DNA of 64,000 nt from Trichoplusia ni (taxonomy: Eukaryota > Arthropoda > Insecta > Lepidoptera > Noctuidae). The position numbers and the translations under genes were made by a program. Below are positions 34,900 through 48,112 of the stretch, piece after piece. Numbering within the stretch: the first letter of the stretch is position 1; each line of letters opens with the position of its first letter. The stretch is from assembly GCF_003590095.1 (NCBI RefSeq), contig NC_039489.1, positions 4,712,001 through 4,776,000 on the forward strand, written 5' to 3'. The notes beneath the pieces were generated by a model. It searched no databases. It had not been told where the DNA came from and was given only the letters and a program-made list of their open reading frames with translations.

Positions 34900-36180
34900 T
34901 TTGCACTAAAACATTGGAAAACCGTCAGATAGTTTTTTTTTACGCTCAGACAAAAATCCTTTCACAACTACTATAAATTCACACCTAATACTTTTCCGTT
35001 ACTATTCACTATCACGAAATCTGTTAGGTGAATACAAATATCTCCCAAAAAGCTTAATGCGTGTTCAAATTAAACGTATATGAAGACACCGATTGTGGAC
35101 CCCGGTATGAAAGTGAAACTATGCTATATGACTTGCTAGCTTTTATCGGATAAGAGAGAATAATATCTTAAAAAACCGTTTAAATATAACTCGGACTATG
35201 GGATTCATTCAAATTAGTCTTCTATCAAATTTATGACCGCTCCAATCGTAGCTTAACTTCGATTATTCTATCGTTATAAATGTTTGTTTATTTACTGAAA
35301 TACATCATCTGTTTATATTTCAACTGTCTAAATATCTCAGTTCATAAGTTACAGCCTAGTGCCTGATAGACGACCAAACGTAAAACCGTGAAGTCTCATT
35401 AAAGAGGTTTTATTTTAACCCCTTGAGCACTCAACCATAAAAAATATCAAGGTACAGTAAACTGGGTAACACTAGCTCACATTACTTACGTACGTACCAA
35501 AAATTGTACGAGTAAGTTTAAATAAATTACGAAGTATACGCTTGGTTTCAACGTGCCCTAAATGTGTTCACCTAATTCTATACATACGTCTATCAAACGA
35601 AAATCGGTGGGCGCTATATGACCTGACAACCTCCTGTTTTATGTGGAAAGGTTTACGATCTACAGACGTTTTAGGGTACTGTACAAGAAAGTGGCATGGT
35701 ATAACTTGGAAGTATTTATTGGTGGTCACTGTGACTCTATTTGTGGGCTATGTTTTGAGCAGAGAGAGAGAAAGAGAGATGATAGAAGGATATAGTTTTC
35801 ATGGATTCTTTGAAATCAATAGAATTAAAATTGGGTGCCATTCTGGACATTGTTATCAAAAATTAAGTTGATTTTGATGTTATTAGTTTTTGAGTTATCC
35901 TGAATTATACGAAATTTATTTTTTGGGAGGGGTGACAGGTAAAGAATTTCAATGTTAATTCTTAGTCAGCTGTACGGAACTCTCTATGTTAAAATCGGAT
36001 TCATTGAGCCAGTCTAGTTTGATCTATTTTTGCGTGCGAATTTTAAGGTTTCCTTAAAGTTTGATGTATTTTGGTACTATTTTAACAAAAAGTACTATTT
36101 GTTTGCCCTTTTGAGTACTACACAAATGAAATTCATGGGGTTATTAGGATAATCGAATCAAAATCTATTTTACCCTTCAT
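34900..36180. other. Intergenic DNA, nothing supported
   Basis: A 109-codon frame at 35542-35871 begins at TTG, not ATG, and ends in low-likelihood composition with a GAGAGA run (about 35760-35780). It is not accepted as a gene. Confidence 0.45.
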
Positions 36181-36183
36181 CAT

Positions 36184-36270
36184 TATCATCATCTCAGCCT
36201 ATTGCCGTCCACTCTTAACGTAGGCCTCCCCTAAAGAGCGCCAACCATCTCGGTCCTGGGCAGCCCGCCC
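36184..36270 (-). mobile_element. RTE-type LINE C-terminus fragment
   Basis: The minus strand reads AQDRDGWRSLGEAYVKSGRQ and a stop at 36199-36201, followed by GATGATGATAATGATG. This matches the end of an RTE-type reverse transcriptase plus its tail. Confidence 0.7.
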
Positions 36271-36289
36271 TTTTTACCCTTATTTGTTA

Positions 36290-37970
36290 TAAACCTTTTT
36301 TTGCTGGCTCTACATTCAGATTTTCTTAGGGAAATACGTCTTTACAAAGGGGTGAAGAACCTCACATAACTTTTTAACATAAGCGAAAATCATGTAGAAC
36401 ACTTCACTGGAATACTGAAGAAAAAAGAAAATTCACTGAATTGTATGGAAATGACATTTTGATAGACTGTCAATTTTAATACAGTTGACTGACGCTAATA
36501 AATATGTTCAGATGGAAACACGTGATTTTATATTAAATCAAGACTTTTATTCTGTGTTGGGGTAAGTTTATCTTTATTATTTTGAATAGTATGAATTGAG
36601 TTATCTTTTTCAGATGTTAGATAGACAGATAGAATTTTTTTGTTCGCACTCCACATCAATACAGGTATGGATACAAATAAATAGTAACATGGCGCCACAA
36701 TGCAATTTTAAAGGTTTATGACTGAAAGCATTTAACACAACTTTATACGCGTAACTCTAAATTAAATCTTTTATTTTTAACGGATTCGTCGTCCATTTCA
36801 TCATAGTATATTTATTTAAGTTCAAAATCTAGTTATTCAGGTAAACTTCTAGAATATACACTTGAAAAACATTGACACTTGACAATACATAGTTGCTATA
36901 GAAAATTAATCTAATTATCATTTCAAAATCCAGTGGATCTTTTCTTTAAACTTACAAGGGGCATAAATTTTTATGATATCTGTCTATCCGCCATAAAATA
37001 CGAAAATACTGAACATTGACATGCCATAGATGGCGTGACAAACTGATGTTCGTTTATTTTTAAGTTAATGTATTGAAACGATTTAAATAGGCCGTGGAAA
37101 TAGGTTGTCGTAAGATACAACCTCCTTTACGTTTATTTTTATTTTAAGTGTTAAGGTTAGTGTTTATTGGATGGACCTAGGTAAGATCTTTTCCCCAAAA
37201 GAGGGATGTACATTCTGGGATGTTTTTAACGAAGGTTTTTTCAGGCAGTAATTTACAAACGTCAAGGTCTTTGCATACTAAATTGAAATTAATAAACTAT
37301 TTTGCCGGAACTCAGATTAAAGCATATTTACATTATTATAAAAACAATATTTATTTACAAATTAAATGAAATAATAATATATAATAAGATTAACTCAAAA
37401 CCTTTTACAAATATTTTTTGAAGCGAGTAATTCCAATAAACATTCAAAAGAATCAAAAATAAAATTAAGAATTTAAGTACCTAATTAGATATCGGGGCGC
37501 AATCAGAAAAAAACCTTGAAAATAAATAAAAATCATTGACTTCCTTTCCAAATAAGAACCCTTTCATACAAAAAGTTAAAAAGCAAACCTTTCAAAAGCC
37601 TTTGAAATGAGTATCAGTTTCAATCATAACGATGGATCCTGAAATGTGATACCCAATTAGATGAAATTGATTTATCTCTTTCAACCCATCTCTGAGTTGG
37701 CAATTTAGTTCGTTTTCCTTTAAATACAAAATATTTAAATATTCTGTGGCTTGGTAAATGATGGCGGGGTTTTAGTGACTGAAATTAGCGAGGGAAATTC
37801 GAGAAACTGGAAAAATGAACTTTTTTGGGAAGCTAATGAGTTTGATGTACTGCAAGCTAAATGCAGATATATTTGCTATTTTTTCGGAATCAAACGCAAT
37901 TTTTACCTTATTTTTTTTCTCTTCTTATTTTTGGAGGATATTTTTGAGGAGCCCGTGGCTGCATTGCAAC
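36290..37970. other. Intergenic AT-rich DNA, nothing recognised
   Basis: No repeat family or coding pattern was found. The frame near 37751-38032 runs into a 5S-SINE copy and is not a gene. Confidence 0.45.
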
Positions 37971-37974
37971 TGCA

Positions 37975-38281
37975 CAAGTTGATCGATCAAAGGTTAAGCT
38001 ACGCTTGGTATGGTCGGTCCGTGAATGGGTGACATTTTATGTGATGATGAGTTCCTACGTGCTTTAGAGGTACATTAAATTGTGGGTGCTGGCTATTAAT
38101 TACACATCCTTGACAGCCTTAACGGGTAGTGGGAAGATAGAAAGTCTGACAACCAGTCTATGTAAAGATAATCTTGTTGCTCAGGTAACTGGTTGGAGAG
38201 GCAATTTTAAGTACTGGTTCCTTGCTATAAACCGTTGGATAGAAAGGCGATCCCAACATAATTGGGAAAGGTGATAATGAT
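37975..38281 (+). repeat. 5S-SINE copy, diverged
   Basis: GATCGATCAAAGGTTAAGC, TCCGTGAATGGGTGAC, GTCTGACAACCAGTC and GATCCCAACATAATTGGG follow in family order, ending in GATAATGATG. Older than the 23.3-kb copy. Confidence 0.7.
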
Positions 38282-38506
38282 GCCCTCTTCATAATTTTGG
38301 TGCTCTAAGTCGGCAATTCACTCCTAGTGGATCAGTTGCAAAAATGTGGTATTTTAATGTCAACATAACTTCTTTTTCACCTTGTATTACGAAAAACGAA
38401 TTAAAAATATATGCTTGGCTTACACAACACTCAAAGCCTAAATTAAACTCAAAACCACGTCATAAGCGCATTTAAATGTTACGGAACATTAGTTCACAGT
38501 TTGAAG

Positions 38507-40010
38507 CAGGGACCGGACAACCCCACTTTAGAGTTAAGCCGTTTGACAGGGTAACCCGTACACGGGGTAACTCATATCGCAGTGTTACCTTTTGTTCGAG
38601 TTACATCCTCGAAACCCAGCGAAATGGTTAACACCTTCATTATGGTAACCACGTGAAGGGGTTAACCCCTTCAATAACTTAACCCTTTGAAGTGGTTACC
38701 TTCACGAAAGGCTTTTATTCGTGTTACCCTGAATTACCCACTAAACTTGAGCTGCATACTTGCACCCTAGCGGCCCCTCATTGCTTTACTAAGACTACAG
38801 CTGATTTTCTTCTATCGCCGACGCGTCGCGCCTCTCGGACAAACTACCTACGCGCGAAACGTCATATAGGTAACTAGCTGTTGCCCGCGACTTCGTCCGC
38901 GTCGTTAGGAATTTTTGAACGAAAGCCCTCGAAGATTAATATTTTTCCCCGTATTTGCCATATTTTCCATTAAATCTTCGCTCCTATTAGTTGCAGCGTA
39001 ATTTTATATACCTAGCCTAAAACCTTCCTCGATTATTGGTCTATTGAACACAAAATGAGATCAAATTTTTTATATGAAATTATTTATAATAATTTAAAAA
39101 AAAATCGAATACAAGTTTTTTTTCACTTTTTGCATTTTCTGAGAAGATTTGACGGGTGAATTTTCGATTGAAAATTAGAGTGTTTTTTTTATATTAATTC
39201 AAAATAAGGTGAAAAAATAAATATTTTTAATCAAATAAATTACAGCGTATTTGGGACACAAAAAAGTAAGTTTTCACCAAATTTCGTTACAAAAATAAAT
39301 TTTTGTAAAAGATAAAAATAAAAAACCACAATCTTGATTTTTTAGATTTTTCACATAAATTTTGAGGTTATGTGAAAAAAATGTAAACACAAAAGTTTTA
39401 GAACTTTGCCATTTGACTTTTTTCGATACGAATTTTAGTTTTGCCGGAAATTGATAAAAACCGTTTTTTACTCTTCAAACGTCACTCCCACCCCCTTCCC
39501 GACCTCAGATCACCCGTAAATTATTTTTCCTTTCATTTTTATAATATTCCCCTCCTTTTCTAATGGGTTTCATCCTACTATTTTTTAATTTGGTTTTAAA
39601 AATTATCGACCCTGGTCTACAAGTATAGACACGAAAAATATATATCACAACGTTTGAAAAGTGCGACAAGCAAAATTAAACTGTAAGATCATATCCACAA
39701 TGATTTTTATTCCATGTTTACAAGTCGCTCGGTAAATGCAACAATGGCGCCGCTGGGCGGTAAGATGTCACGTGCGCTCGTGGTTATACTATTTTCAAAC
39801 TAATGTCTATGATAAAGAGTGCATATTGCATTGTCTTAGGTTGGAGTGGGTTACCCTGTTACAGTGTTACAGGGTAGTAAAGGGTAACCTGTTCAGAACA
39901 GGGTTCCAGTAATCCGTTCGAAGGTGTAACATATGTCATAGGGTTTTTTCTTGAAGCGCTTAAAAAAACCCCTTCAAAAACCCTTTCAATGAGTATCCGG
40001 CCGGTCCCTG
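38507..40010. mobile_element. Non-autonomous hAT-like element with 8-bp target-site duplication
   Basis: Ends are CAGGGACCGG and CCGGTCCCTG, inverted copies. Identical GTTTGAAG flanks lie at 38499-38506 and 40011-40018. An 8-bp duplication with a CAGGG end is the hAT signature. The 1.5-kb interior has no transposase frame. Both subterminal regions are packed with GGTAAC/GTTACC-type words (for example GGTTAACCCC and GGGTTACCCTGTTACAG), likely transposase contact sites. A Family A repeat sits inside it. Confidence 0.8.
38873..39070 (+). repeat. Family A repeat nested in the hAT-like element
   Basis: Starts CTAGCTGTTGCCCGCGACTT with GTCCGCG and the CGAAAGCCCTCGAAGAT block shared with the copy at 310. 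It includes TCGCTCCTATTAGTTGCAGC, shared with 47960. Its 3' end is unclear. Confidence 0.65.
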
Positions 40011-40019
40011 GTTTGAAGC

Positions 40020-42724
40020 CTCAAAAAACGTTGGCAGCGTCCGACTATTTAGTGACACGAAATGTAAATACTGCAAAACAGCTGTCCAACTAAACGTTCC
40101 CAGAGTAAAGAGTTCCTTAATAACTAATCAGAACCTTGTCAAAATAATTTACGATAAAAATGTGAGGTTATTTCGTAAACAGTTATAGAAAAATAAAAAA
40201 AGCGTACGTAAATTAAATTGATGGGGGAGCATTGCTTTAATATATTTTAATTTTTTACATTTTTGATGATTTTTAATATGTTCATTGCATATGATAGACA
40301 TTGAAGGTCTTTAAATTATTATCACAATAACATTACAAAACATTCTAAATTTTTTCAAGACAGGTCACAATAATTTCTATATTTTTATTATTATCATAAA
40401 ACCCTCCCAAAGACGATAAATTTAATCCAAATCCAAATCACAACCTTATCTCGATCTATTCCCCCAAAAGGCGAAACTTTCCACAAACCTTTATCCATTG
40501 AATCCGCTTCAAAACCCCACAAAAGATATTTATCTAACAATAATCCTTTCCACCACCATTTAAGAAAATAAGTACCGAAGGACCGGAATCCGACACTTAG
40601 GCCATTTGTCCTTTTATGATAGATGATGACGTATTGATGACGCAAATGGACCAGTTTCACGTGTAGTCCGAACCCTTTTCAAGAGAGTTCTAGTATAACA
40701 CTATGTATTCAAGCCTTATACTTGCCAATATTTACTCTTAAATAAAGGTGTCAGGTTTTCTAGACGCCGTTTGGTCCTTTTGAGTCGTGATTGATTAGGG
40801 TCCTGTGTATGTTAAATAATGAAAGGTGAGTGCTCTTAAAATATGTGATAACGTGCTTGTGAAGTTCTATGAGCCCGTATTGAAGGTTATTTTTAATACA
40901 GTATCTATGTATATAATACATACTTCGACCGCAAGCTTTCACTTCTTCATTGGAAATTCAAATATTTGATATTTATTGGTGAATGGTCAAAATCAGAAAC
41001 AATACGTAATATTATTAACATGAAAGGCAAATTTTAATAAATACACGTAATTGACAATGGTAGGGTATTGTAATTGAAATATTTTTTCTGAAACTGATTA
41101 TTATTATCTCTATTGTTTTTCTGACTTATATGTTAATAAAAATCTCGTCTATAAATAGTTAATGACTCAAAAAGTTGGAAGCAAAGTGGAAGTATATAGA
41201 CAGTAAAACATTTACAATAATGAGAGTAATTAACTGGAACCATAAAACAAGTAAATATTAAAACAGGTTTTCATTTATTGATAAACGGACTCGAAATCTG
41301 TAGGTTATGCAAATATTTGGGCTGCACGTAATCTACTAATTGAATCGTCAGTTTGCAAATATTGTTATGTAATTGCAGCGCTAGTTTCACACACCGTTTG
41401 ACGCTAACGACTTGTTAAACTTCGGTCCTGACATGCCAAAATTGGTCCTTTTGGTCCAAAGTGTTATCGTCACCTAAAAGACCAAAATACAACTTGCTAC
41501 TAGTCGGTTATGGTCGACCATGTCTATTACCACAAGCCGTAGTAGCTTAGTTATAATGTAGGTATGTGTTGTAAACTATTTCAGTAACTATGGCAAACCG
41601 ACATGTGTAAAACGTTTCGGACATCAACCACTTAAAATTCACCAAGAGTTTCCACGCCATAAACTTTATGGGCAGAATTATTTTGGGCTAGAATAATTTA
41701 GATTAAAATGTAGCTCGGTCACAGATTTTAGTCCCTGGCGGAGTTCCAAAGGACGATTGGGAACGAAATGTCATATGGCAAATCCACTTCATGCGATTTG
41801 GAACCTTGTTCTGAAGATGAAGAGTTGAATTTCGCTTGAGCATGTAGGTATGTTTGTGAATTTTCCGCAATTAAAAGTCAGTAGGCTCAAACCCATTCAT
41901 ATATTTTCAAGGTGCGTATATTATGAGTGTCGGTATTTTGAAGTGTAGTTCGCTATGACTGGTTAGAGTGCTCTCGGTGTGAATAATTTGTGTTGCTTAA
42001 TGTTTATTTTTCACCTTTTTTTAATTACTTAGCGTTTAGGAGGTACATAATGTGTTAATGCATTTCCTGGTTTCCTCCAAATATTTTGAGAATTTAACAA
42101 TTTTTTGGAACGTCACTTACATACTTTTCTTTGAAGTTGCTCTTATTATTGTGCCAGTTAATACCTATTTACTATCTTGAAAGTCCTATCTAAAAGAATC
42201 ACAAAAAGACCACAAATTACTTTAATTTCTATGATTGATCACGAAAAAAACCCCAGAAATGTAAAATAATAATATGATTCAGTAATTTCCCTTTGACAAC
42301 ATAATCCTAAAAACAAAACCTCGATTCTCAAAAATTTAATCCTCAATAATTTTGACACGCGCCATTTTAGTCAAAGTAAACACACTATCTCACAAAGCCA
42401 TCGTGCTCAGATAACCGCGCTTTATGACTCTGTCCAACCGGAGAATATGCAAATATTCTTCACCAAAAAACGTATGCATTTTTCCATATTTGATGAGCCC
42501 AGCTCGTATTTTCATCATAACTTTGCATAGTAATACAGTTTTTCTCATGACAATAATATTGCAGTTTATCTGATGTGAATTTTACTGGTGTTATCTGAAA
42601 CGTGATGTGTTTTAATATGTTTATGCATTGGAAATTTGTGTTTAGGCAAAAGTAAGAAAAATGTCAATAGTTTATTTTACGACATATTTTTGTATCGTAA
42701 AATTTGAATTTGATCGAACTAAAT
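40020..42724. other. Intergenic AT-rich DNA, nothing recognised
   Basis: No gene, RNA gene or repeat family could be supported. The minus-strand frame at 40394-40660 has no family likeness. Confidence 0.45.
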
Positions 42725-42804
42725 GTAGTTTTACCACTCGGCTATCCCTGAGAAAACATAAGGCATTCCAATATCAATAATGATAATGAAACAATTCTCG
42801 TATA

Positions 42805-42897
42805 CGATTGATACTTGGATGGGTGACCATCTATATCATAACGAGTTCCTCTATGTTTGACAATCGTTACGGGTACTCAGAAGGAGTATCGTGTTGT
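42805..42897 (+). repeat. 5S-SINE head fragment
   Basis: GATACTTGGATGGGTGACC (42810-42828) is the closest match in the window to the box C region of 5S rRNA. It is followed by the ATCATAACGAGTTCCTC word of the family. The rest of the body is decayed, then a Family C piece follows. Confidence 0.65.
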
Positions 42898-42904
42898 GCA
42901 TAAC

Positions 42905-43040
42905 GTTGTGAAAGCGAGACGCTATGAGCAGAGTAGAGTGCCATCTCGTTTCAGCAACAGCATTGGTTTTGCTTTAAGTGTTCTCAGTACATGCACAGTT
43001 CACTTCCATCTTTATTTTGAGTCGCCACTCCTCAGCTGAT
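42905..43040 (+). repeat. Family C repeat fragment
   Basis: AAAGCGAGACGCTATGAGC and GTGCCATCTCGTTTCAGC match the family's block order. Boundaries are unclear. Confidence 0.4.
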
Positions 43041-43049
43041 ACCTTAAAA

Positions 43050-44580
43050 GCTTTGTAACAAACACGGCTTAGCACAACGTAAAATCTAATGAAGGCGTAC
43101 TGCTATTGATGCGACTAAGTTAAACAATGATTCATTTTTTTTTATAGTAGTGGCTTCAGTAAAGATATCAATATAGGTTTCAAACCATAACTTTGCTTTA
43201 AAAATTACAAAAAGAACATATTAGTAAATATTTATCGTTCAGATAAAACAAATGTCCTTAATTAATAATTTTAATTTTAAACACGTACTATTGCTTTATT
43301 ATTGATTGCACTGATAACCGAGTGGTTAAGTTCAACACGCCATAATTATTTATTCTTATTAGCAAAACGTTTTATGTATCCGCAAATAAAGAAAAACAAA
43401 TTGATCTCAATTAAAAATCGTATTATTAAAAAACCTTTGCGACTAAAAGTCGCAACACAAGAGGCAGCCTTAAACCAAGCTTTTCCGCTAACGATAAGTA
43501 CGCTGTGACGAGAAAATAATTAATTGTTACCGTTAAATAGGTTACTAAGTCGGGCTGGACATTTTACTGTGAAATTCATATTTAAAGCGAAACTCCGGAA
43601 AATGGACGATCCCTTCTGTACTTATTACAAACTTAATGAGGAGTGTTGACGATCCCTGACTCCGAAGTTTTTGTGAAATGTTTTGTACCCTTGATGGAAG
43701 AGTTTTAGGTCTGGAAAGCGTATTTTTGTTGATAGCCGATTTTTGTTTGTGTATACCTTTTTATTTTCTTATTGTGTACCTACAGTGAATCAATTTTCAA
43801 AATATGGTTACAATATGGGTAAAATTAAAACACAGAAAAATTACTTAGTTCACAGTGTGCAATTTAAGTTTCTAGATAGATAATATTTTCATGAAGTTAT
43901 ACTGTGTACCGGCCGTAAATTGCCTCAATTCTAATCAAATAATCTATTATAGATACGCAACTAAGAAAACTGTGGATAACTACTAAATATTAAAACTCTG
44001 ATCATTTTGAAGAGACAATACCCGTTACACCTCAATTACATCGATAAAAATGAAGAATACAAATTAGTCAATGTCCTTTATCCATTCCTTGCAACAAACT
44101 TCAAAAATTCACCAACAATTCACAAACAGAACTGAGCATTCTGTATACACGATAAAACACCCATATTCCTGTTCCATGCGAATAACATCGCAACATACAC
44201 AAAATGAAATGGTTGGTAGCTCTAACGGTGCGTGTGTTGCCAACTTGCGGGAAACTTGGGGAATTTGACAAGTATACCAGTGGAATACTAAGTTATAGGA
44301 TAAAATCTTACGGAGTTTTCCCTTTTGAACCTTGTGGGTTTCCTATGAAGTTTGACTAGGGATGATGGTTAGGTTTGCCTTGCTTCGTTAATGAATGCTG
44401 GCAGTTTTGAAGGTTGTGAGGAATTTTGCGTAAGGTAAGTGGGTTGGACAACTGGAAGTATTTGCATTCGAGTTATTGCGAGGGCAGTTGAAGCGGAATG
44501 ATGTGAGTACAATGGTTTTTAATTCTTGGAGTTAGTTATTTTTGAATAAACTACTCCTGCAATGAGGAATGTAATCGTGC
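43050..44580. other. Intergenic DNA, nothing recognised
   Basis: A 65-codon frame at 44071-44268 is the only plus-strand frame of note and has no family features. Confidence 0.4.
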
Positions 44581-44584
44581 GTTG

Positions 44585-44725
44585 CAACAAAGACGCCAGA
44601 CTAAGCACAAGCATTCGTGGACCACAAAACTGCTTGTCCTACACGATTGATCTCCGTGACACATGGTGCACAGTGAGTTTGGCGTGGTTACCTCAACCAC
44701 TTGGCTACCGTTCAATGTAGTAAGA
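44585..44725 (-). repeat. tRNA-derived SINE copy
   Basis: GTGGACCACAAAACTGCTTG, CACACGGAGATC-like B-box remains (minus strand) and CCTCAACCACTTGGCTACC are in the same order as the copy at 27075. Confidence 0.6.
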
Positions 44726-45344
44726 GACATTAAATTTCATTTATAATGAAAAGTTTAACAATAATCTAATTGTTAAAACAGGACGGTGTGTTAGTATCTA
44801 GTGTCGGGTAGTCACTTTTTCTCTGCTCTGAAAAACAAATACAACTTAATACTGTTAGAGATAGCAGGACGATTTAGATGCACAGTCCAAAAATTGGCAC
44901 GAAAAAGCGACATGCCTACAGTTTGGAGGAATCAATAAAAGTATAAGCGATATAGTAGAGCAAAACTGGTTAAACAAAAAAGTTATGAAAAAAAACCGCT
45001 TTACTAAGACGAGTTCAAAAGCATTAGCCCAATTTACATTGGCATAATGAAATTCAGCAAAATGATCATAACGCAACGCTAACCTAACCGTTGCATTATG
45101 CCCAAGTATTATTATACAACTAAAAGTTTTGCTAACTATATCATGCCTTAAAAAATATGGCAATTACCAACAATTTCATCCTCATCGATCACATTTTTTA
45201 AGCTTTAAAATAATCCAACCGACGTAACTATCTTTTTTTGGAATTTCGTAAACCCGTAACCAGTCAAATTAAAATAAAAACTGCATCCTTTTACTTTACT
45301 TTTGTATGGAACTCTTTAATTTTTTTCTCGGGTTAGGAAATGGA

Positions 45345-45440
45345 TAGTGACTGACTAAACCTGAACCACCGTGCTACGTCATCCGCGTTTTTGTGTCGGT
45401 ACATGGCAATGCGTTGCAATCCTTCATCCACTTTGTAGGG
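45345..45440 (-). repeat. G-SINE 5' part
   Basis: GACTGACTAAACCTGAACC, GTGCTACGTCATCCGCG and CAATGCGTTGCAATCCTTC match the 21816-21970 element closely over about 90 bp. Confidence 0.7.
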
Positions 45441-45449
45441 AACCCTAAA

Positions 45450-47040
45450 GATAACTAATCCAAAACGCAAATAAGATGAACATCCCTAGATCAACAAAGA
45501 ATATACTCGTGCCTTTATTACGTTAATGCAATCCGAGATTACTTACAAAACTTTATATCTAAGATCAAAGATAAACACCGCTCGTGTGGAGTTGTGCAAG
45601 TCGTATTAAGATAAAATTGTGGCAAACAATGCTTAGCACAGAACATTTGCTTATAATGTTTTACTTTATGCGACAGACATAGTTGTATCATTTTAGTTGC
45701 GTGGTTTAGAGAATAATTGTGTTTTGGGGGAAGAATTTATTGTTATGCAATGGGAAAATTTTCGTGCAGTGCTGAAATTTTAAAGAGTATCGCAACGAGA
45801 TTTGCAAGTACTGTGTTGTGGGTATTCCTAAAACAGGTTTGATAAAGATATTTTTGGTGAGAACAAAAGTATTTTTTCTAAGTTTTCTAATTTTACGAGA
45901 GTTTTTATTTAAGATTTCTTAATTTTTGTATTCACGTTAATAACCGCACATATGGAGGTGCAAAAAGGAGGGGTTTTTTTTTCTATTAAATGAACAAATA
46001 TCTTGATTCATCTCGTATTGCTCGTAGCAGTAACAGAACTAGTTAAGGCATTGAGACACATACCAAGTATTTACTGATAATCTTTAAAGGTAAATATGAA
46101 GATGAAATGTGGATTCCAGGAAGAACTGCAAAGTAAATAATATTGGTATATTACTTGCGTCGTGAAAAGTTTAATAATACGAGCGTAATGACTAACGCTG
46201 AGAAAGAAAATTATTTATTTCTACGCAGAAGCAGTAAGGTCCTTTCTCGTATTCATAAGTGCATTTTTCTAGTCTGAAAAACAGCTTGGCAAAATGTAAA
46301 ACAAGAAGATGTATATGATGTAGATGATATTGGTTTTAGAATCTTGTTAAAAATATATAAAATTCCGTAGTAGAGACTGAACTTGACATTCATTAATTCC
46401 AACAGCTATAATTTCCTTTTTTTTTTCATATTAACTCTTCATTACATTTTTCTGTAGTATTTCATTACTGCATCAAACATTCTACATCCAGTTAGGATTA
46501 ATATTCCAAGTCCTGTTACGCATACAAATAACCTTCTCACAACATTACATCAGCTTTGCCTTTGACCACCACTTCTATTTGAGTTTTCATTAAGTTTTTA
46601 TTAAAGTATCCTTAGTTCCTCCCTTTTGTTAGGGTTGGAGATAAAACGTGCTTAAATGTGCAAAAAGCATACTAATTTTGAGATGACATTTCTATTTTAT
46701 TTTTGCCATTTTTTTCATGTTATACAATATTTTTTTAACAGTTAAAAAGTATACTTAGATTTAAAGCAAGTAAAAAAAAATCATTTATCAAGAGTTTTTC
46801 CACGGAAAATGGCGTCGGCTTCCATTTTTACCAGATTTTGGAAAAGGGAATTTTTCCCGTAGTTTTACCATCCATTTTTACTTAGTGTAACGAAGGTTTA
46901 CTGCTCTTATATCCAAGGTGTCTAAACATGTTCCAAATATAGCTATCAAATTGGTCCTCACATCCGCACAACATTGACTTAATATCCAATTATCTATAAA
47001 TAGTTTTTCTCAGTATATCTATTTTCTTCTCTATTTTTAT
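45450..47040. other. Intergenic AT-rich DNA, nothing recognised
   Basis: No coding pattern or repeat family was seen. Confidence 0.4.
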
Positions 47041-47044
47041 CACA

Positions 47045-47292
47045 GTTTCGGAAGGCACGTTAAATTGTGGGTCCCGGCTGTTATTCCTACATCTTTGACA
47101 GTCGTTACAAGGTAGTCAGAAGCTTGAAAAGTCTGACAACCAGTCGAACCAAGGAGTATCGTGTTGCCCAGGTAACTGGGTTGAGGGGGTCAGATAGGCA
47201 GTCGCTCCTTGTAAAACACTGGTACTTAGCTGAAACCGGTTGCACTGGTAGCCGACCCCAACATAGTTGGGAAAAGGCTAGGCCGATGAATG
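47045..47292 (+). repeat. 5S-SINE body, 5'-truncated and well kept
   Basis: Starts TTTCGGAAGGCACGTTAAA, lacks the 5S-like head, and continues with the full body to GGCTAGGCCGATGAATG. 5' truncation fits LINE-type reverse transcription. The plus-strand frame over it is not a gene. Confidence 0.75.
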
Positions 47293-47344
47293 AGTTCCGT
47301 ATCCAAAGGGTAAAAAAGCAACCTTATTACTAAGACACAACTGT

Positions 47345-47575
47345 TTATTCCTGACACCAGGCTGTATCTCAGGAACGATGATAATGATCTATTTCTGTAG
47401 CCGTTTTAACAAATAATAAACTAAAAATTTTGTTACGGTCACAGATTCGTTAGTGGCTTAATAAATTGGTGGTTATTCAAACAAATATTGATTATTTTTA
47501 ACATTACCAATTTGTTTTTTAGCATATTTGTACAGGACCCTCAGTGTCGCAATTGGTCATATTTCTTGTCTAATA
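47345..47575 (+). repeat. Family B repeat copy
   Basis: CCTGACACCAGGCTGTATCTC, CTGTAGCCG and, 150 bp on, GGACCCTCAGTGTCGCAATT follow in family order. Confidence 0.55.
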
Positions 47576-47867
47576 AGCCGAAACTATACTCAAATAATGG
47601 AGGAGTTTCTTATGAATAGACTTTGATCAGCAGAGAGGCTAAGTTGATTGGAATCATAACTAAGAAAGACCTTAGTTGCTTATGAAAGCAACCATCTAAT
47701 TATGCATTTTTTTTTAATCTTGTACTTTCTTACGAAATTAGGCCAGAGATTTTCTGGAATATATCCAATCTAGAAGATTATTTTACTGCTGTATTCTATG
47801 AAGTACAAAGAATAATCTATTCTATTTCCAACACACTTGGACTTTCCTAAAATTTGGTCCGTAGGAC

Positions 47868-48112
47868 CTAGCTGTTGTTCGCGGCTTCGTCCGCATGGTT
47901 AAAAGATTTAAGTTATGATTTATACCTGCCCTAGTTTTTCAGGTTTTCCATTGTATCTTCGCTCCTATTAGTCGCAGCGTGATGATATATAGCCTATAAC
48001 CTTCCTCGATGAATGGTCTATTCAACACAAAAAGTTCCTGAGATTAGCGCGTTCAAACAAACAAACGAAGAAACTCTTCAGCTTTATATGTATATTAGTA
48101 TAGATAACATTA
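47868..48112 (+). repeat. Family A repeat copy
   Basis: CTAGCTGTTGTTCGCGGCTT with GTCCGCATGG, TCGCTCCTATTAGTCGCAGC, and an ACTCTTCAGCTTTATATGTA end plus TATTAGTATAGAT: the fullest Family A copy, about 245 bp. Confidence 0.7.

Noticed and set aside
35484..35517. Inverted repeat around ACTTACGTACGTACC
   Set aside because: The stem is imperfect and short; equal matches are expected by chance in this composition.
35542..35871. 109-codon plus-strand frame
   Set aside because: It begins at TTG, includes a GAGAGA run, and has no family likeness.
42810..42828. Possible true 5S rRNA gene
   Set aside because: Only the box C region matches; the 5' half and the closing stem are absent, and the following sequence belongs to the SINE family.
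44855..45163. 102-codon minus-strand frame
   Set aside because: Hydrophobic residues are scattered as expected from AT-rich DNA; there are no motifs and no flanking exons.
47067..47333. 88-codon plus-strand frame
   Set aside because: It is made of 5S-SINE body sequence.
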